Positions 35,755 through 47,064 of a DNA stretch of 64,000 nt are shown here, one piece after another. The DNA is from Vanrija pseudolonga (lineage: Eukaryota; Basidiomycota; Tremellomycetes; Trichosporonales; Trichosporonaceae). The stretch is from NCBI RefSeq assembly GCF_020906515.1, contig NC_085850.1, forward strand, positions 1,922,001 through 1,986,000. Direction: 5' to 3'. Made by a program: the position numbers and the translations under genes. Positions within the stretch are counted from its first letter, which is position 1. Every line of letters begins with the position of its first letter. The notes under the pieces are model-generated. The model saw nothing but the letters and a program-made list of their open reading frames with translations, ran no database searches and was not told where the DNA came from.

Positions 35755-37808
35755 CTAGAAGCCCTGCTCGGCCAGGAAATTAGACTGGGGCGTCAGTTTA
35801 GCCCGCCCGCGCCACGGGCACTCACGATCTCCAGGTAGAACGTCGCGGGCTTGAAAGTGATTGGGTTGCCTGACCAGTCGGACAGGATGTAGCGCACCTG
35901 GTTGACCCAGCCCACCCTGGCAAGTTAGCAACTGCACGAGATCATCCACACCTACAGGTCCAGATGGTTGACGCCGTTCAGCGTACCGCGGTACTCGCCC
36001 CACCGCGCCGAGTGGACCGACACCATGCCGTCGTTCGGGCCCTCCTTTGCCATGATGACACTGTGCGGCCAGCGGAACGTGTCAAACAGGCCCGGTTCAA
36101 AGCTCGCACCCCACGAGTAGTACATGACGTTGGGGTCATCCACCACTTGCGTGTTGAACTCTTTCATTGCGTTGGTACGCAGTGCTGCGAACGCCGCGCC
36201 ATCGCCCTGGTTTGGGAGCTGGAGCGATTCCATCATCCCAATCAGCTGCGGGAGGCGCTCGCGCCCAATGACATCGTCGATAACGTAGTCTGCGAATGGG
36301 GAGCCGCGGTGTGGGGTCGAGATGGTGGTGAGTGAGGCGACTTGGAAACGGTGCGGGTTGATCATGGAGATGAGATAGCGGCAGTCGAGGCCGCCCTGAC
36401 GATGTGAGCAAATACAATCGCGCATTACACCTACCATGCTGTGCCCGATGAGGTTGACCGTCCGCCCAGTGTACTTCTCCGCAATCAAGTCGTTGAGGGT
36501 CGCTGCACGCTCCGCGATCGACGATGTTGCAGGCACACGACAGATGAGCACCTCGACGCCGTTCGCTTCAAGCACCTCACGGATGCCGCGCCAGTGGGAG
36601 ATTTGGAGTGGCGTGAAGCCCGCGGGCCCGAGGATGTCGAACCCAAGAAGACCGTGGCAGAAGATGAGGGGGTCCTTTGGCGTCTTGTACTTGAGCTGGT
36701 GCTTCTTCTGCTCCTCGGCGACTGTGCCTGCCTGGTCCTCCTCACTGAGCATCGGGTCGACCTGGTCCTTGTTCTTGTTCCACCATCCGGGTTTCCATGA
36801 CGTCCAGTCGATACTGGACGATGCAGTGGTGCTCAGGTCGCGCTTCTGACCCGAAATCTCGCCCGACGACCGTGACCCTTTCAATATTGGCGGCAGTGGT
36901 GGCAACTTTGGCAGGGCGAGTCCGCCCATGAGGGGGAACGACGGACCGGGCCGCTCCAACGTCGGAGACGTCGGCTGGCGGTTCAGATCTGTGATGGTCC
37001 GCTGGATGTGCAGGCTGGGTAACGACGCATCCGACATGACGCTACTTCTTCGCCTCCTTCGGCTCGGCGACTGGTCCAGCGGTAAGCCGGTCGTCGGATC
37101 GAGGTCAGGGAACGCGTGCTCGATGCTCGCGGCTATCAAGTCCCTGTTGGAGAGCCGCTCCCCCGTCGGCGATGACGACAACGCCCCAGTGGTGAACGTT
37201 CCAGTCGCAGTCGTGAACGACACCGATCTCTGGCGCTGATTCGAGCTGCTGCTCTGGCCCACATGATAGCTGACTGAGCGCTGCTGGTGTCTCGGCGGTG
37301 TGTCCTCTGCGCTAGCGTAAGTCAAACTCGCCGTCGGCAGCGTCGCTCGCGTGAGCTGGGATACGAGACGCGGCCGCAGCGCCGGGCGCAAATGCTGCGG
37401 GGGGTGAGGGGCATGGTGTGCCCTTGGTGGCGGGGATATGGGGTCGAGCGAGGGGCTGGGGTTCGACGACGTGGAGTGGCGGAGGTCGGGCGACGACAGG
37501 TCTCCCTTACTCGGGGACGAGGCCGGTGTCGGGAGGTCGAGTGACGACCCGAGCGCGTCGCTCAGCATCGACGAGAGCGCCGTGTCCGCATCGCGCGGGA
37601 CGAGGGGCCGCGCCGGTCCCGGGTCGGCGCGCTGCTTGCCCTTGTCGGCGCGGCGCACGACGTTGGGCGGCGGCGAGGGGCATGGCGAGCCGGGCGTCGC
37701 GGACCGCGGAGGCGGCGTCGGGAGCCGCGGGTCCACCACGGGCGGAGGCGACCGGTGTACCATTGCTGCTGCGGGGAGTCTGGCCGCGCGCGCAAGGGAA
37801 GGGAGCAT
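35755..37808 (-). CDS. TGL2: Tgl2-type triacylglycerol lipase, probably mitochondrial
   Basis: An alpha/beta-hydrolase that cleaves acylglycerols; yeast Tgl2 is mitochondrial. Exons 37808..36435, 36395..35956, 35916..35826 and 35784..35755 give about 644 residues; introns are 39, 39 and 41 nt. Residues 1-20 (MLPSLARAARLPAAAMVHRS) are basic and could be a presequence. Residues 20-380 are disordered and Ser/Pro-rich. The enzyme starts at about 385: IFCHGLLGFDILGPAG, EVLICRVPATSSI, then the nucleophile elbow GHSMGGLDCRYL (Ser about 457), ISTPHRGSPFADYV, GPNDGMVSV (Asp) and NHLDL (His), ending FLAEQGF as in Tgl2. The first intron lies inside GHSM/GG. It is 39 nt and stop-free, so a plain frame search misses it. 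The gene diverges from APC5 over 204 bp. Confidence 0.9.
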
Positions 37809-38012
37809 GCCCCGGTCGCGCGATTGTAAAGGTGGATGATATGAGTGATGGAAAGTTGGAGTTGTGACTTGTGACCAACGTCATCTCGCCGAGGTGGATT
37901 GATCGGAAACTCGCCCGGCCGCCGCGGCCGCACCAGGGGTGGGGTGAGGGGTTTGTTGACATTTCGGCTCGCAACCTCCAGCCTCTCATCACTCTCTCTT
38001 CCACCCACCAAC
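37809..38012. promoter_or_regulatory. Compact divergent promoter between TGL2 and APC5
   Basis: Only 204 bp separate the two start codons, so both core promoters and leaders must fit here. A pyrimidine-rich stretch (CATCACTCTCTCTTCCACCC) precedes the APC5 ATG. No TATA box is seen for either gene. Confidence 0.55.
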
Positions 38013-40485
38013 ATGGCGTCGCCAAACCAGCGGTCGGTACACTTGCCTATATCGCGCCCAGCGCCGATGGGCAAGGTGCCCGACCCGTCCGTCTCGCTGC
38101 ATCTCGCGTTGGCGTGGCTGCTGATTCGCGCAACGCCGGCAAACGACCAAGGCGTCATCCTCAATATCTACTCCATGTCCTTTGTCGCGGCGATCCTGGA
38201 TGTGATTGCGCAGGAGGCTTTCGAGGTGGGTAGAGCTTGTACACAAGACGGTGTGCTCATGCCGCAGGTCAACCCCGCACCGGGGACGTACGCGACACTT
38301 CGGGCAACGACGGACGCCCTCATCGCCCGCGAGGCCGCGACTGTAGCTCGCACGAACGCCAGGCGGCGCGCTCGTGGACAGGCTGTCTCGGCAGACCAGG
38401 AGCAGGCCGAGTTGGAGGAGAGCTGGCTCGGCGCGTTTGTAAGTCGTGTACCCGGGACGACGCTCACCACCAGTCGAGCAATTTTGAGGACATCAACAAT
38501 GGGTGCTCGTTCATTGACAGTAGGTCCGTTGTCCTTAGCCTCAGCTCACACGCAGCTATTGAGCGCGAAATCCGCAATAGGATAAGCGAGGACAGTGAGG
38601 AGACCTTAGAAGGCGTCGAGCCACTGGAGCGCCGCTCGCCCCTCGGCCTCTTCTTCCGCAGCATGCTCGTCTCCCTACGGCGCATGTCGTTTGATGAGAC
38701 GGCCGTGCTCTCGGCCCAAGTCGCCGAGTGGTGTGGTATCAAGCTCGGCGAGGGGTCACATGTGCCTATTGCCTGGTCACTGCTACGTTCGGCAGCGACG
38801 AGCGATCCAAAGTCAAGCCCCGCGCTGTCTTCTGTCATCGAGTGAGTTGATCTGTTTGACGCCGCCGCTGACAGCAGCCACCAAGCGGCGATGGCGTCGG
38901 GCGACTACTCGCTCGCTCTGACCTCGCTCATGCGATTCTACGACTACCAGATGCCGTCGTCAGGCCGCGCAATGCACCAGTACGCGCTGCTCAACCTCGC
39001 GTCATTCCACTACTCGACTGGCGGGCTCGACTCGGCAGCCCTCGCACTCCGCGACGCTATCCGGCTCGCGCGCTCACAGAACGACCACGTCTGTCTCCAG
39101 GAGTGTGTCAGTCTGATGTACCGCCTCAGTATGGAAACCGAGGCGGCCGCATGGCCAGGGCTCGAGGTGCCCAAGGTGCAGAAGGACGCGCTGCCTCCAC
39201 GCCGGCTGAAGAAGGCAGGTGCGCCTATGGACGAGCTGTGGTCGATCAAGGCGGCTGTGGACCTCGGCGAGCCAATACCTGTCGTCTTTCGGCGCGTGTA
39301 CGTCGCACTTGGGCAACACCATGCGTCTACTCCACCGCCAAGCGCGGAGAAGAACGAGAACCCGCTGCGTACCGGGCCGAGCGGTCAGCTCAATACGCCA
39401 GCGTGGCATGTGGCGCAGGCTGGCCTGTGGTCTCTGCTTGGTGAGTTACACACCGCTTGTCCGTCTAACTCCCCAGGCTCTGACTCCCTGGCCGACACGC
39501 ACGAGACGATGGCGCTGGCATCGCCTGACCTGGAGAACGAGACACGCATGGCGGTGATCTATGCACGGGCAGAGAGGGTAGGTTTCAACACCTTTGTGCA
39601 ACCTGCTGACCCCAGGCCGCGTTGAGAGGACAGTTTGACGAGGCTCTTGCGAGCCTACTCGACCTGGGCACAGTGCAGGGCCTAGTTCTTCCAGAGTACC
39701 ACGTCTGGGCACGCACGGTATGGGCAATCCTGGAGCGCGAGGCACGCCTGCGACAGGATGTGGACGCGCAGGCCATCATCGACGGGTTACGGCCGCCAAC
39801 TACCTCTGCCGAGCGGCTCGGGCCCGGCGGTCCCCTCCGAGAGCACTTTGACGCGGCGGCGCGCGCCGAGCCATCGACACGCGGCGTCGTGTTCGCGCAC
39901 GGCGAGGTGACCGATTCTCTGCGGCAAGCGCGCAAGATGCTCGACGCAAACGTCCCGCCACACGTGGCACTCCCGCGCGTGCTGTCCGCGCTGCATCTCG
40001 CCTCGGGGCTCGGTCTGTGGCCGCTCTACCGCTCGGGCACAGTGACACTGGGCGAGGTCCTGCTCGCGATGGAGAGCCTAGGCATGGCGGCCAAGGCGGA
40101 CGCCGAGGTGGCGACCGTGTGGGACGCGCTCGTAGTGAGCGGGGACGATGAGGCTATCGCGCGCGGCGCCTACGTGCGCGCGCGGGCGCATGCCGCCGCT
40201 GCACTAGGCGACGAGGGGGAAAGCGAGTCATTCAGCACCAGCGCCGGGCGCGCACTGCAGTATGCGCACACGGCGACAGTGCATGCCGATGCGGTCGGCC
40301 TGCGCGCCGTCAAGCGCGGTGCTGCGGCCGTCAAGGCCATGCTCATGGAGCTCGACGGTCAGCAACCCGACATGAGCGCGTGGGCTGCGGCAGACAAGGA
40401 CCTGCCCCGCCTCAGCGACAAGGTGCGGCGTGCGGGCGAGGTCGTGCGCCTCGTCGGCGTGCGCGTCGCCGAGGGCTGGAGCTAG
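38013..40485 (+). CDS. APC5: Anaphase-promoting complex subunit 5
   Basis: A TPR scaffold subunit of the APC/C ubiquitin ligase that drives mitotic exit. Six exons: 38013..38225, 38268..38438, 38474..38841, 38875..39440, 39477..39577, 39616..40485, about 762 residues; introns are 33-42 nt. The introns of 42 nt (38226..38267) and 36 nt (39441..39476) are stop-free and in frame but have clean GT-AG ends, and removing them restores family spacing. The Apc5 signature is clear: MHQYALLNLASFHYSTGGLD then SAALALRDAIRLARSQND and CLQECVSLMYRL. The C-terminal half is made of TPR-like helices (ALRGQFDEALASLLDLGTV). The N-terminal region (VSLHLALAWLLI, FVAAILDVIAQEAFE) fits the Apc5 N-terminal domain. 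The stop lies 95 bp from the stop of the converging SGNH gene. Confidence 0.88.
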
Positions 40486-40580
40486 TTGTACACTGCTGCA
40501 TAGTTCTATGATGATGCTGTACAAATGATGCGCCGAATCTGATGCCGAGCCTGATGAGTCCAAGATCCCAATGTCCAGTC

Positions 40581-42556
40581 CTAGTTGTGCACGATGGCGA
40601 ATAGTCTAAACTCGTGCCGTTTGAGCGGGTCGAGCGTGTCGGCCAGCAGCTCGCATTGTAAGCGGTGGCGGCCGGGCTGTAAGCCAGTCGCGACTTCAGT
40701 CACGATGCCCATGTTGCGTTCCTTGATCTCCCACCACCCGTCGAGGCGGCGTCCCTTTGTGCGGTCCTCGTCGACCCAGCAGTGCACCGACCCGAGGCCG
40801 TAGTTTGCGCTGCGTTGAAACCCGATGGCGACCGTACCGCCGTCGCTGGAGCCCTCGTTGTGCGCCTTGCGGAAGGTCGACGAGCGGCGCGTGGGCTGCT
40901 CCTGCCGGGCCGCAACCTGGTCCTTGAGGCGGAGACGGGTCGGCATCTCGCGGCGCACCGAGGCGGCACGGGTCGCGGTGCCCTCGAAGGCAGAGTACAC
41001 GTCCAAGGGATCCTCGATGACCTCGTCGTCGTCGTCGTCATGCGTCGCGGGCAGCGGCGCGGAGATGACAAAGTCGAAGACGGCGAGCGCGCCGGGTTTC
41101 CGCGCGACGAGGTAATGCTTCTCCATCCACGCCCACGGCTCCCACCCGTGCGAGGACGGGTGGAGGACGAGCCCGCGTACCTGGTCGTTCTCTGGCACGT
41201 CGTCCGTGCCCGAGACGCGGTTGTGCAGTTTGGCCGAGTTCATCGAGCGGCAAACGGGCGCGCGCCGCTCAGGCAGCTCGGTCGGGTCAAACGACTGCGT
41301 GAGCCATGTATCGGGGATATCGTAGACGTGTTCGAGCGTCTTGCGGAGCCGCGCGGCGCTGAACCGGCCAAAGAGGCCCTTGGGCGTCGACGGGGCGACG
41401 AGCGCGAGCTGCGTCGAGAGGTAGTTGATTATCAGGCCAGCGGCGAGGCCGTGTCCCTTGGCCGAGATCTGGACGGCGTGAGCGCGAGTCGCTACGAGGG
41501 CATAGGTACTCACGTGCATCAGGTCGACCGGCACGCCACCCCACTCGCGGACCTTGTCGTCGCCGAGCGAGACGTCGCCGCCGGTGCGGAACCAGCGCGG
41601 CATCTGGACATCGGGGTCGGCCATGAGGCGCGGGAGGAGGACGTCGCGGATGGACAGCGACGGGATGTCATAGTACGCCAGCACGTCGTTGTGGAGTGCC
41701 GACGAGGAGATGAGCTCGTGGAAGAGGGTCGTGAAGGTTCTGAGTCTGTCAGCCGCGCCCGCACCGGCGCCCAAGCCCGCAACTCACTCGATGTTGATGA
41801 TGGCCGGCGCCGAGTCGAGCTCGAGCACGCTGCGCACCAGCAGCTCGTACTTGGCAATCACGCGCAGGTGGTTGAGGTCGTTGATCCCCAGCTCGACGAG
41901 CACGAGGTCGACGTCGGTGGGGATGTGCTCCTCTGCCGCTGTCAGCTGGGCCAAAACACCCGGGACGACGCACTGAAACACCAAGCAAAGTACCCCGCGC
42001 CGACGCCCCCCTGGGCGCCGTTGACGAACCGGTTGTTGGGATGCGGGAAGGTCGCGTTCAGCCAGTCGAACACGAGGAAGTGGAGGTTTTCGCGCGAGTA
42101 GAGCGTTGTCGCGCCGTGGATCTCGCCTTCCGGCTCGGGCTGGGCACTCTTCGGCGGCGTGAGGCCACGGCCTTTCGACACTGTGGGAGGTCAGCTCGCT
42201 CGCTCGCTCGTTGTCCTTGACGCACCAGAGCCGCCGATGGCAGCGACGGTGAACGGCTCCCCGCGCAACGCCTTCTCGAGGAAACGCTGCACGCGCGCGC
42301 CGGTACCCGCGTACTGTGTTGCGCGGGCAAGCTCCCACGCGCGCCGGTGTGCCTCTTCCGCCGTGTCGCCCGCCCCAACGCGCGACCACGGCCGCGAGGA
42401 CAGCTGCGCGACGCGGTCAGCGACGACGCGCAATGCGCCGCCGGTACGCTTGCGTGCTGGGTCGATTCGCGAGCCGACGAGCGTGAGTACCAGGACGAGG
42501 AGGAGGAAGAAGGTGCAGTACAGCCGCGTGAAGCGCGGCGACTTGAAGAGGATCAT
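40581..42556 (-). CDS. Membrane-anchored SGNH/GDSL-type hydrolase
   Basis: A predicted type II membrane protein with a lumenal or outer esterase domain. Exons are 42556..42226, 42180..about 41972, 41930..41788, 41745..41514 and 41468..40581, about 600 residues. One transmembrane helix lies at about residues 11-28 (LYCTFFLLLVLVLTLVG). SGNH blocks are visible: block I AIGGSVSKGRG (Ser about 111), block II NGAQGGVGAGYF, and block III VELGIND. The C-terminal half is beta-rich with tryptophans (GWEPWAWMEKH, GLGSVHCWVDE). The second intron is problematic: the frames on either side are clear and phase 0, but no ordinary GT donor fits. The choices are a GC-AG intron of 41 nt (41931..41971) or a 29-nt GT-AG intron. 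The family in other fungi is uncharacterised or linked to wall and capsule polysaccharide; the substrate is unknown. Confidence 0.78.
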
Positions 42557-43048
42557 GGCGATGCCGAGTGCGTCGGGTCGGGTCCGGTGTGAGAGATGGG
42601 AGGAGGAGCCACTGTTGTCGTCCCCCTGTCGACCCGGTTACCCCTGCCTCTGTCGGTGTGTGTGTGTGCGTGGAATGCAATGGGAGATGCGACGACGACG
42701 ACGAGTGTCGTTTGGCTAGCGGATCTCGTCCTTTATGGCTTGCTGCTGCCCGCACGAGGGTGGCCTGTCGAAACGGGTCGGCTGGCGGGTTGCCGCTTGG
42801 TTATTTGAAGGCACCGCCGGCTCCTGATGGCACCAGTTGGCCGCCGCTGCCTTTTGCTCAGACTGCGGATCTAGTGGCACTTGACCGACCCCTCGCCCAT
42901 CACACAGACCCCAAGCACCCCGTTTACGATAGCGCATCACTTAGCGACGCAGCTAAATCCAGCATTCCAGTGCCCTATACAGACACCACATGCACCACAC
43001 AACCACAATCTACAGGCATGCATGAATGATCAGATATCCCACGTGTGT
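42557..43048. promoter_or_regulatory. Upstream region of the SGNH hydrolase gene (492 bp)
   Basis: Promoter of the SGNH gene and 3' flank of VPS1, both on minus. It contains a GT-rich run (GTGTGTGTGTGCGTGG) at 42658-42673 close to the SGNH start. No further gene is seen. Confidence 0.35.
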
Positions 43049-45853
43049 TTACGAGCTCTTGAGCGACACCTCGGAAAGGACACGGAACGCCTCCTTGTAT
43101 GCGTCCAGCAGCGCCTTGACACGCGTTCGCTCGGTAACGAGCGCCTCGTCCTCGTGCAACAACTCGGCAAACAAGTCGGGCTTGTACAGAGACGTCACCA
43201 GCCTCTGCTGAACTGCGTCACGCGAGAAGTTGACCTAGAGGAGGTGTCAGCAACGCAGCCATGAGTGTGTACACAGCCCGTACTTACCAAGAGGTGCATG
43301 ATGGCCTTGGGGATCAGGTCCTGGATCGTCTGGCGGACAATGCCAAAGTAGGACGCAATCAGCGAGCGGATCAGGTTGGCCTCCATTGATTCTCTTGGCG
43401 TCAGGTTGATAAGCTGCTCGGTCTCAAGGTGCTTGCCGAGCGACTTCATGTCGTAAGCAGCGGTACCGGCGTCCAAGCCACTTGGGCCGCCCCCGTTTCG
43501 ACGGCCCGATCCGAGGTCGGGAAGAATATCCCGAGGAGCGTAGCCCTGTGGGGAAGCGCGGGCGTCGAGCGCCCGGTGGCCGTGGCTCGAGCCCGGTGCC
43601 GAGCTCGACTGCACAGGCATGCCTCCGTTCGGTCCGCCAAAGAAGTAGTTGAGGAACGTCTCCTTGGCGTTGTTTGGCGATCCCTGGTGGGTCGTCGGTG
43701 CCCCGGGGATGATGTTGGGCTGCGGCGTGGTGGCAGCGCTAGCACCTGTCGACACTGCACGGTTGTGTTTTGTCTTGGGCTCGGCGAGAAGCTTGGCGCC
43801 ACGCGTCTCCGGAACAGACGTTGTTGATGACCGGTGGTTCAGAGTGCCGTTGGGCGCAACTGAACCAGAGTCCTCCGAAGACGACTCGTCGTCATCAGCA
43901 GATCCGGCCAGAGATGGCACCTTTTGAGGGGGTAGGGGCTGGGCACCACCCTGAGCAATGGCGGCGGATCCAGCCTGGAAGTCGGGGTGGTTGGTGTTGA
44001 TGTAGGCCGCCTGGATGGCGATGAGGCTCGACACGTAGTCGGACGTAGGGCCTAAGCGCTCGCGGAGCAGCTCAGAGATAACCTCGACGAGCTGAGTGTG
44101 GAGGCGAGGGAAGCGCTGGAGTTCGGGAGACGTGCAGTTGTGGCAAATCTTCATGAGCTCCTCATAGACAAGCTCGACACACCGCAGACTGGGCGGCTCG
44201 AGGAGCTTGATCTGAGGCTTGACAAGGAGGTCAAACGCCACCTCAGGGACAAACATGGAAGGACGAGGGCCGGTCGAGTTGCGAATGGCAGTGCGGATGT
44301 CGGCGAGCGTCAGGTTCTCGGTGGGATCGACCGACTGGAGCGCGTGGCCAAAGACATCGTTGAAGATGTAGTAGATACGCGCGCCACCGCAAAGCTCCTT
44401 GGTGGAGATGTCAAGCGATGTACCCTCAATCGACGCCACAAAGTCACGGGCAAACTCGGTCATCAACTTGAGGATCAACGAGCCCTGCTAGCGTGTCAGT
44501 GTATGACCTTGATCTGCCCTCGTGCACACATACTCTGTGCTGCTCTCCGAGGAACGTGGCGTCACCAAACGCGTTGAGCTCCTGCTGAGTCTGGCCCATG
44601 AGCGTGTTGAGGCGCGCCTTCATGTCGGGCAGCTTCTCGCGGATATGGTTCATCAGAACCTGAAACACATGGTCAGTGCACTGACACGGATGCCACGGCC
44701 GGGACACGGCTTACAGAGTTGAGCGTTTTGGCGAGGTACTTTGTGCCGCAGCGATGCGAGATGTTCCGGTAAACTGGGTGGTTCTGGAAGAAGTCCTCCT
44801 CCTTGCGACGAGCATCGTCCAGCGGCAAGTCGAGGTTGATGTCCTGCTGGGAGCGGTTGACCACACCGATGAAGCCCAGCTTGAGCGGGTAGGTGCGCCC
44901 AGTGAGCACATCCAATGCGTTGGTACCAGCGTCCATGAGATCGAGCTTGGTGAGGACACCGAGCGTGCGGAGACCCCTGGGGTCAACGGTACGCGCAAGC
45001 TTGAGCGCATCAGAGTTGGCCAGGTCGACGTTGGCGGGCGAGACGGCAAGGATAACGCTGTTTGGCGTCAGCACGAGGTCACGCGCCGCTAAGAAGCTAA
45101 AGGGAGGTGGCTTACGCGTTGGGCTTGGTGATGTAGTCGAGCACAAGGTTCTTAATTTGCCGCTCAATGTCGGTGGGCTGGTCTCCAACAGGAACCTTGG
45201 TCAGACCAGGCAAGTCGACGAGCGTGAGGTTCAAGACACCCGGTCCGTAGATCTTGAGGTTGATGGGCAGCTTGGAGACGCCCTAGAAAATCATATCAGC
45301 AGATGAAACGCAGCGCTACGCCGGCCGTAACACTCACCTTGTTTTGACCCGCGACACGGAAGGTCTCAGCCTCAATCTCCTTGCGGACCTCGTCAAAGTC
45401 GGTGAAGCGGCGGTTGATGTGCAGAAACTCGGCGTAGTCGATGCCAGTAGCGCCGCCCATGGACCTGCCTGCGGGCCTGTATGGACCGCCATGGCCGGCA
45501 GACAGGTCGGGGAGGTATCCGTCGTGGTCTAGAGTGTCAACACGAGGGGAGCGGCGGACCGAATTGCTGCTGGACGCGGCCGAGAGCTGTCCCGCGGCCG
45601 CAGCATTAGACGCACCCGTCGAGCCCGTCGTAGATGACTGGGTGTGAATGAGCTGGAGCACTAGAGGACGGCGGGTGACAATGCCAGAGCCGCGAGGAAG
45701 GAAGTCGTGGCCGACGATAGTCTCGAGAACCGACGACTTGCCAGACGACTGCGAGCCGACGACAACAATCTGGGGCAGGTCGACTGCCTCGCCGCCAATG
45801 GCGTTGAATGTGTCCTGGAGCTTGTTGACAAGCGCGATCAGGTCCCCGTCCAT
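43049..45853 (-). CDS. VPS1: Dynamin-like GTPase Vps1
   Basis: A dynamin-family GTPase for membrane scission in Golgi-to-vacuole sorting, endocytosis and peroxisome division. Six exons: 45853..45338, 45282..45116, 45057..44715, 44659..44534, 44484..43288, 43234..43049, about 844 residues; the introns are 49-58 nt. The P-loop [12 protein letters not shown] is at about 33-44. The switch region ends [11 protein letters not shown], followed by [14 protein letters not shown] and TKLDLMD. The dynamin middle domain contains [13 protein letters not shown], and the GTPase effector domain ends the chain ([21 protein letters not shown]). There is no PH or Pro-rich domain, as expected for Vps1. A Ser/Ala-rich insert at about 75-110 in the G domain and a Ser/Pro-rich insert at about 570-680 (the usual insert-B area) are fungal-type. 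The exon 5 acceptor is a CTAG/CAG tandem that could add one Gln. Confidence 0.95.
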
Positions 45854-47064
45854 GATGCTGAGAGTTGGGCTGGGGGGTTGAGGCGCGGCGGCGGCAAGAG
45901 GAGATGCGATGTGAGCGAGCGAGATGGTACAGGAGCTACAGCTTGAGGTAGGTTGTGAAGGGTGCGAGCGTGTTTGTTTGCTAGTCTACAGTGGTACTGT
46001 CCCTATGCGTGTGTATGTGCGTGTCGAGTGCCAAAAAAAGGGGAGGAGAGACGAGATGAAGGTAAATGGGAGTGTGTCGAGAATGTTTTTTTGATCCAAG
46101 GAAGGATGCGACAAACAAGGAGGACGGGGAGGGAGGAAGGGGGGGGGGACGACGACGAGCAAGGGCAGTTGTGCGAGGATGTTGGAGTGAGTGAGACGCG
46201 AGGAGGCACACGGCCGGCCGGCCAGCCAGCCTGGGTACGCTTGCACGCTTGCAACGCTTACCTCAATTGCCCTTGCCGTGCCAACTGCGTCCTCGTTAGG
46301 CCGAGAGCCTATACAAGCCCTCGATCGATCAATACAATGGTCAAATAGGCATACAGTAAGCGAGCCTAGTGAGACTCCACACCTAATTCACACGCCTAAC
46401 CTCGTCCCAAGCGAGTTGTGCCGATCTGCCTTCATCACCGTGCCTAGGCACTGACGTCAACAACGGCATCAACAACGGCACAACGGACTTCTGACATGGA
46501 CTCCATTTCAGTCACTGTGGTGGTGGTTTCAAGTGCTCACTCTCTCGACGTCGACTGGCGCGCTGGCGACTCGCGATACCATGGCCCAATGGTCCGCCAG
46601 TGCGATGAGTTTAGATTGGCCCAGGTTGCAAGCGTGGGCCCCGCACACGGCCAATCCCACCAACACACGGCCTCCACCTTTGGGTTTGGTCGTCGCGTCG
46701 CGCGTCGTTTCGGCGGCTACACGAGACCTCCACCTCTGCTGACCACCGCCGCCGTCTGTCGCCCCTGTCGCCTTCCTCACCTTCCTCACCTTCCTCGTCT
46801 TCCTCGTCTTTTCTCTGCGCCTTCTCTGCCCCTGGCACTAGTGTCCATTCTGTTATAAACCGTCACTGTCCACTAATCACTCCATCTCTCCTTCCTCTTC
46901 CCTCTTCCCTCTTCCCTCTTCTCTTTCCACTCATTCAACTCACTTGTGTATAGCTATTCCTACACCCTACCCTTCTCCCGTTACTCATCTGTGATATCTC
47001 CCCCCTTCACTCTCGCTCCCCCTTTCCTTTGCAATCTCACCCGGGCTGACCCCTCTCCTCCACC
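45854..47064. promoter_or_regulatory. Divergent region between VPS1 and the SUMO-like gene (1.2 kb)
   Basis: Contains the two 5' regions. A TATA box (TTATAAA, 46853-46859) lies 206 bp before the plus-strand start. It is followed by a long pyrimidine-rich leader (CTTCCTCTTCCCTCTTCCC and similar, 46885-47060). A CTTCCTCACC repeat lies at 46770-46810 and a poly-G run near 46140. No gene is supported. Confidence 0.5.
46853..46859 (+). promoter_or_regulatory. TATA box of the SUMO-like gene
   Basis: TTATAAA with a CT-rich leader directly downstream and the start codon at 47065. Position relative to the gene is the only support. Confidence 0.5.

Noticed and set aside
46310-46390. tRNA-like fold near the VPS1 divergent region
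   Set aside because: No A-box/B-box pair or cloverleaf could be made. I found no tRNA elsewhere in the window by eye.
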